From Sulfuricellaceae bacterium (GTDB taxonomy: Bacteria > Pseudomonadota > Gammaproteobacteria > Burkholderiales > UBA9220): DNA of 8,599 bases. The notes beneath the pieces were generated by a model, which was given only the letters and a program-made list of their open reading frames with translations, did no database searches and was not told the DNA's origin. The position numbers and the translations under genes are program-made. Shown here piece by piece: positions 5,462 through 8,599 of this stretch; position 1 is the first letter of the stretch; each line of letters starts with the position of its first letter. The stretch covers positions 1-8,599 of the forward strand of contig JAIOJO010000347.1 of assembly GCA_019911985.1 (NCBI GenBank), in the 5' to 3' direction.

Positions 5462-6481
5462 AATACGCTTTATGTGATGACGCCGAACTCCTACCTCCAT
5501 CTGGAGAACGATACGCTACGCGTGGATGTGGAGCATGTGAAGAAATTGCAGGTGCCGCTGCACCATCTGGGCAGCGTGGTTTGCCTGGGAAACATCATGA
5601 TTTCTCCGGCGCTGATGCACCGCTGCGCCGACGAAGGCATCAGCTTGGTGTTGCTGAGTGGTCATGGACGCTTCAAGGCACGGCTGGAAGGGCCGGTGAG
5701 CGGAAACATCCTGCTGCGGCAGGCACAGCATCAGCAGGCAGGCGACCTCGCCTTTGCCCTGGAAACCGCACGGGCCATCATCGCGGGCAAGATCAAGAAC
5801 AGCCGTTATGTTTTGCAGCGCGGCGCGCGGGACGCCAACGACGACGAGGATGCCCAAACCCTGCGCGCCGCCGCCGAACACCTCGCCGCCTCTTTGCGTG
5901 CGGCTGCCGGGGCCGCCGATCTCGACGCCCTGCGCGGCGTGGAGGGCGACGCAGCCAAGACTTATTTCGAGGCCATGCCAGCGCTGGTGCGCCGGGACGT
6001 GCGCCCCGCCTTCGGCATGAATGGGCGCTCCCGCCGCCCACCGCGCGACCGCTTCAACGCGCTCATCTCGTTCCTCTATTCCATGCTCATGAACGACTGC
6101 CGCTCGGCGCTGGAGGCGGTCGGACTCGATCCGCAACTTGGATTCCTTCATGCGGTGCGTCCGGGCCGGGCGGCACTTGCCCTCGATCTCATGGAGGAAT
6201 TCCGCGCCATTGCCGCCGACCGGCTAGCGCTCACTTTGGTGAACCGTGGGCAGATCGGCGAAAATGATTTCCACGAACGGGAAGGCGGTGCCATCCAGAT
6301 GGAGGACGATGCCCGCAGAACCGTCATCGTCGCCTATCAGGAGCGCAAGCAGGAGGAAATCACCCATCCCCTGCTGGATACCAAAATGCCCCTCGGCCTC
6401 GTGCCGATGCTCCAGGCGCGCCTGCTTGCCCGCACGGTGCGAGGCGAGATGGAAGGCTACCTTCCGTTTTTGGCTAAATAA
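5447..6481 (+). CDS. cas1: Cas1 (type I-C), spacer integrase
   Basis: 344 aa, full length. Cas1 is the metal-dependent integrase that, with Cas2, inserts new spacers at the leader end of the array. The N-terminal beta domain begins with NTLYVMTPNSYLHLENDTLRV. The alpha-helical catalytic domain contains E166 in GVEGDAAKTYF, H235 in GFLHAVRPGRAALALDLMEEFR, and the acidic cluster D247/E250/E251, which supply the metal-binding triad. Start at 5447 gives the standard I-C N-terminus, although no Shine-Dalgarno is visible before it (the upstream bases form a palindrome instead). It is noticeably more GC-rich than cas8c. In standard I-C loci cas1 adjoins cas4; here a TA pair lies between, so it may need its own promoter or long read-through. 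Confidence 0.97.
   Translation: MHTIQNTLYVMTPNSYLHLENDTLRVDVEHVKKLQVPLHHLGSVVCLGNIMISPALMHRCADEGISLVLLSGHGRFKARLEGPVSGNILLRQAQHQQAGDLAFALETARAIIAGKIKNSRYVLQRGARDANDDEDAQTLRAAAEHLAASLRAAAGAADLDALRGVEGDAAKTYFEAMPALVRRDVRPAFGMNGRSRRPPRDRFNALISFLYSMLMNDCRSALEAVGLDPQLGFLHAVRPGRAALALDLMEEFRAIAADRLALTLVNRGQIGENDFHEREGGAIQMEDDARRTVIVAYQERKQEEITHPLLDTKMPLGLVPMLQARLLARTVRGEMEGYLPFLAK
6451..6471 (+). terminator. Terminator-like hairpin in the 3' end of cas1
   Basis: GGAAGG (6451-6456), loop CTA, CCTTCC (6460-6465), then G and five T (6467-6471). The stem is a perfect 6 bp, followed by a T-run, which is the form of a weak intrinsic terminator. It is inside the last codons of cas1, just before cas2. It could attenuate read-through to cas2 and the array, or be accidental coding sequence. 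Confidence 0.35.
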
Positions 6482-6483
6482 CA

Positions 6484-6774
6484 ATGCTCGTCATTGTCAC
6501 CTACGATGTCTCCACCGAAACCCGCGAAGGCCGCCGGCGCTTGCGTCGTGTCGCCAAGGCGTGCGAAGGGGTCGGCCAGCGGGTGCAGAAATCTGTCTTC
6601 GAATTCCAGGTCGATTTGGCCCGTTTCGAGGAACTGGAAAGAAAGCTGCTCGCCGAAATCGACGAAAAAGAAGATAATTTGCGCATCTACCGCATCACCG
6701 AACCCTCGCGGCTGCACGTCAAAGAGTACGGCTGCTTCCGTGCGGTGGATTTCGAGGGGCCGTTGCTGGCATGA
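6484..6774 (+). CDS. cas2: Cas2, adaptation complex subunit
   Basis: 96 aa, the usual size. Cas2 dimers bridge two Cas1 dimers in the spacer integration complex; the role is structural for acquisition. The ferredoxin-like fold is seen from the first strand LVIVTYDVS with the conserved D8, followed by the RRRLRRVAKACEGVGQRVQKSVFEFQV helix-strand block and the RIYRIT strand (68-73). The ATG at 6484 lies 2 bases after the cas1 stop without a clear Shine-Dalgarno, so it probably depends on translational coupling with cas1. Gene order cas1-cas2-leader-array is standard. Confidence 0.96.
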   Translation: MLVIVTYDVSTETREGRRRLRRVAKACEGVGQRVQKSVFEFQVDLARFEELERKLLAEIDEKEDNLRIYRITEPSRLHVKEYGCFRAVDFEGPLLA

Positions 6775-6952
6775 AGCGCGAACCCCAAGCAACGGCGCAA
6801 ACCCGGTAGTTTCGCGGATAGACCAACACGCTGAAACTTATGAATTATTACCTCGATCACTTTTCTGAAACCCAATCTTGGCGACGCGGCGCGCCAAGGT
6901 TCGCGCCCAATCTAAAAATAAACCTTTCGCAACGGAGGGTTACAGCCGCAGC
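6775..6952 (+). promoter_or_regulatory. CRISPR leader
   Basis: 178 bases between the cas2 stop and the first repeat, without a supported gene. It has AT-rich patches (around 6836-6870 and 6911-6923) amid GC-rich sequence, as is common for leaders, which carry the array promoter and the signals that direct Cas1-Cas2 to the first repeat. The orientation is set by the repeat ending in ATTGAAAC on the + strand and by the position next to cas2. I could not place a convincing -35/-10 pair. Confidence 0.8.
6877..6898. repeat. Inverted repeat in the leader
   Basis: CTTGGCG (6877-6883) and CGCCAAG (6892-6898) are perfect complements around an 8-base centre. No T-run follows, so it is not a typical terminator. 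It lies about 55 bases before the first repeat and could be a binding site for a host factor or a structure in the leader RNA. The role is unknown. Confidence 0.5.
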
Positions 6953-8599
6953 GTAGCGCCCGTCCTTCGGGGCGGGCGAGGATTGAAACTTCGGCCCAAC
7001 TCTCGTTGCGCAGGCGCGACGACGGTAGCGCCCGTCCTTCGGGGCGGGCGAGGATTGAAACTGTGCGAAGCTCACGAACACGGCGCGCCCATTCGGAGTA
7101 GCGCCCGTCCTTCGGGGCGGGCGAGGATTGAAACTTGGTGTAGTGGTTGAAATTAGGGTTGGCGAACGGGGTAGCGCCCGTCCTTCGGGGCGGGCGAGGA
7201 TTGAAACAAGCCCGGCACGCATACGGCTATGTCCGGCACGGCGGTAGCGCCCGTCCTTCGGGGCGGGCGAGGATTGAAACTTTGACGAAATTACTTTCCA
7301 GCATCGACCCCGTATGTAGCGCCCGTCCTTCGGGGCGGGCGAGGATTGAAACGATTGCGCCGAATGCGGCGCATCCGTCCAGATCGGTAGCGCCCGTCCT
7401 TCGGGGCGGGCGAGGATTGAAACATGCTCATGTCGCGGCGCTGGGTAATGGGCGCGATGTAGCGCCCGTCCTTCGGGGCGGGCGAGGATTGAAACAAAAT
7501 AGGCTTGACGTGCGCCAAAACCTCTACCAGGTAGCGCCCGTCCTTCGGGGCGGGCGAGGATTGAAACCACCAGCGCGGTTCCTTGTGCGACCGGCTGATC
7601 CAAGTCGTAGCGCCCGTCCTTCGGGGCGGGCGAGGATTGAAACTGATCGCAGACGTGCTTTTCACCCTTGGCATTGTGGTAGCGCCCGTCCTTCGGGGCG
7701 GGCGAGGATTGAAACCATGTCAGTCTGGTGCGCTAATCAGCATGGCACGCGTAGCGCCCGTCCTTCGGGGCGGGCGAGGATTGAAACCTCGCAGATCGTT
7801 ATGGACACAGCTTCTACCGAGGTAGCGCCCGTCCTTCGGGGCGGGCGAGGATTGAAACGGCTGCTGCCTCCTCGTCAGTGGCACTGCCGGAGGTAGCGCC
7901 CGTCCTTCGGGGCGGGCGAGGATTGAAACTATCTGTTCGCCAGGATCGAGGATCGCTCGTTCGTCGTAGCGCCCGTCCTTCGGGGCGGGCGAGGATTGAA
8001 ACTTGCCGAGATCGAGGAACGGACGGGTGCAGGTGCGTAGCGCCCGTCCTTCGGGGCGGGCGAGGATTGAAACCTTCTTTCCAGAAGCGTAAAGCTGATA
8101 AAAGCTGAGTAGCGCCCGTCCTTCGGGGCGGGCGAGGATTGAAACGTGGTAACGGTATGGACGCGCGACGGAGAGAAGTTGTAGCGCCCGTCCTTCGGGG
8201 CGGGCGAGGATTGAAACCGTGGTTAAATCCTGCGCGGCGACCAAGCTGCGGAAGTAGCGCCCGTCCTTCGGGGCGGGCGAGGATTGAAACCGCCCATGGC
8301 CATCCCGGACGGCCAGAATTCCTTGGTAGCGCCCGTCCTTCGGGGCGGGCGAGGATTGAAACTTCAACGGAATCGCTTACCAGATACGCGCCTTCCGTAG
8401 CGCCCGTCCTTCGGGGCGGGCGAGGATTGAAACAACGATCTCGGGCCGGGGTATGGCTGGAAGGGTAAGTAGCGCCCGTCCTTCGGGGCGGGCGAGGATT
8501 GAAACATGGTGCGCGTGCATGACGAGGATGCCCGCAGCAAGTAGCGCCCGTCCTTCGGGGCGGGCGAGGATTGAAACGTCCTTGCGCACCTGGTAGGTG
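6953..8599 (+). CRISPR. Type I-C CRISPR array, 23 repeats in window, continues beyond it
   Basis: The repeat is 37 bp, beginning GTAGCG and ending GAGGATTGAAAC. It starts at 6953, 7025, 7098, 7171, 7244, 7316, 7387, 7459, 7531, 7607, 7679, 7751, 7822, 7893, 7966, 8037, 8109, 8181, 8254, 8326, 8397, 8469 and 8541. I see no substitutions in any copy. Each repeat has two 9-base arms (positions 5-13 and 18-26, one U-G pair) closed by a TTCG tetraloop, and 11 bases after the stem, matching the 11-nt 5' handle left by Cas5c in I-C systems. The 22 complete spacers are 34-36 bp, except spacer 9 (7568-7606) at 39 bp. Spacer 23 (8578-8599) is cut by the window edge. Newest spacers should be at the left, next to the leader. 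The last repeat is not degenerate, so the array goes on. Confidence 0.99.

Noticed and set aside
5516..6267. Long alternative frames within cas1 on both strands
   Set aside because: They are shadows in GC-rich coding sequence; the Cas1 frame has all catalytic motifs.
6857..8589. Several long open frames on both strands across the array, with repeating peptides such as SARPSGRARIET
   Set aside because: They are translations of the CRISPR repeats; the periodic peptide reflects the 37-bp repeat and has no start signals.

Overview
The window holds most of a type I-C (Dvulg/Csd-type) CRISPR-Cas locus, read left to right on the + strand: the last codons of cas5c, then cas8c, cas7c, cas4, cas1, cas2, a leader, and a CRISPR array that runs off the right edge. 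cas3 and most of cas5c lie upstream, outside the window. Gene content, codon use and the repeat suggest a moderately GC-rich proteobacterium. The sequence does not fix the genus.

Layout: 1-52 is the end of cas5c. 49-1812 is cas8c, with a well-formed internal start at 1441 for the small subunit Cas11c. 1818-2684 is cas7c. In a standard I-C operon cas4 follows at once and is tightly linked to cas1. Here both junctions are broken by toxin-antitoxin (TA) cargo. Between cas7c and cas4 lie a co-directional two-gene unit (a small putative antitoxin plus a zeta-toxin-like P-loop protein, 2703-3505) and an antisense addiction-module antitoxin plus ParE/RelE-family toxin pair (4076 down to 3441). Between cas4 (4125-4748) and cas1 (5447-6481) lies an antisense pair of a ribbon-helix-helix antitoxin and a MazF/PemK toxin (5399 down to 4732). 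cas2 (6484-6774) follows cas1 by 2 bases. The leader is 6775-6952. The array holds 23 identical 37-bp repeats and 22 complete spacers, transcribed rightward.

How it fits together: Cas5c (processing nuclease), Cas8c, Cas11c and Cas7c make the interference complex. Cas4, Cas1 and Cas2 acquire spacers at the leader end. The three TA modules separate the effector block from the adaptation block, and both antisense antitoxin genes start directly opposite an adaptation gene (cas4 or cas1). A perfect 6-1-6 palindrome overlapping a good promoter for the RHH/MazF pair ends one base before the cas1 start codon, so TA autoregulation and cas1 expression may be coupled. This TA-interrupted architecture, possibly an addiction or guard arrangement for the immune locus, is the main novelty here. 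The function of the arrangement is inference.
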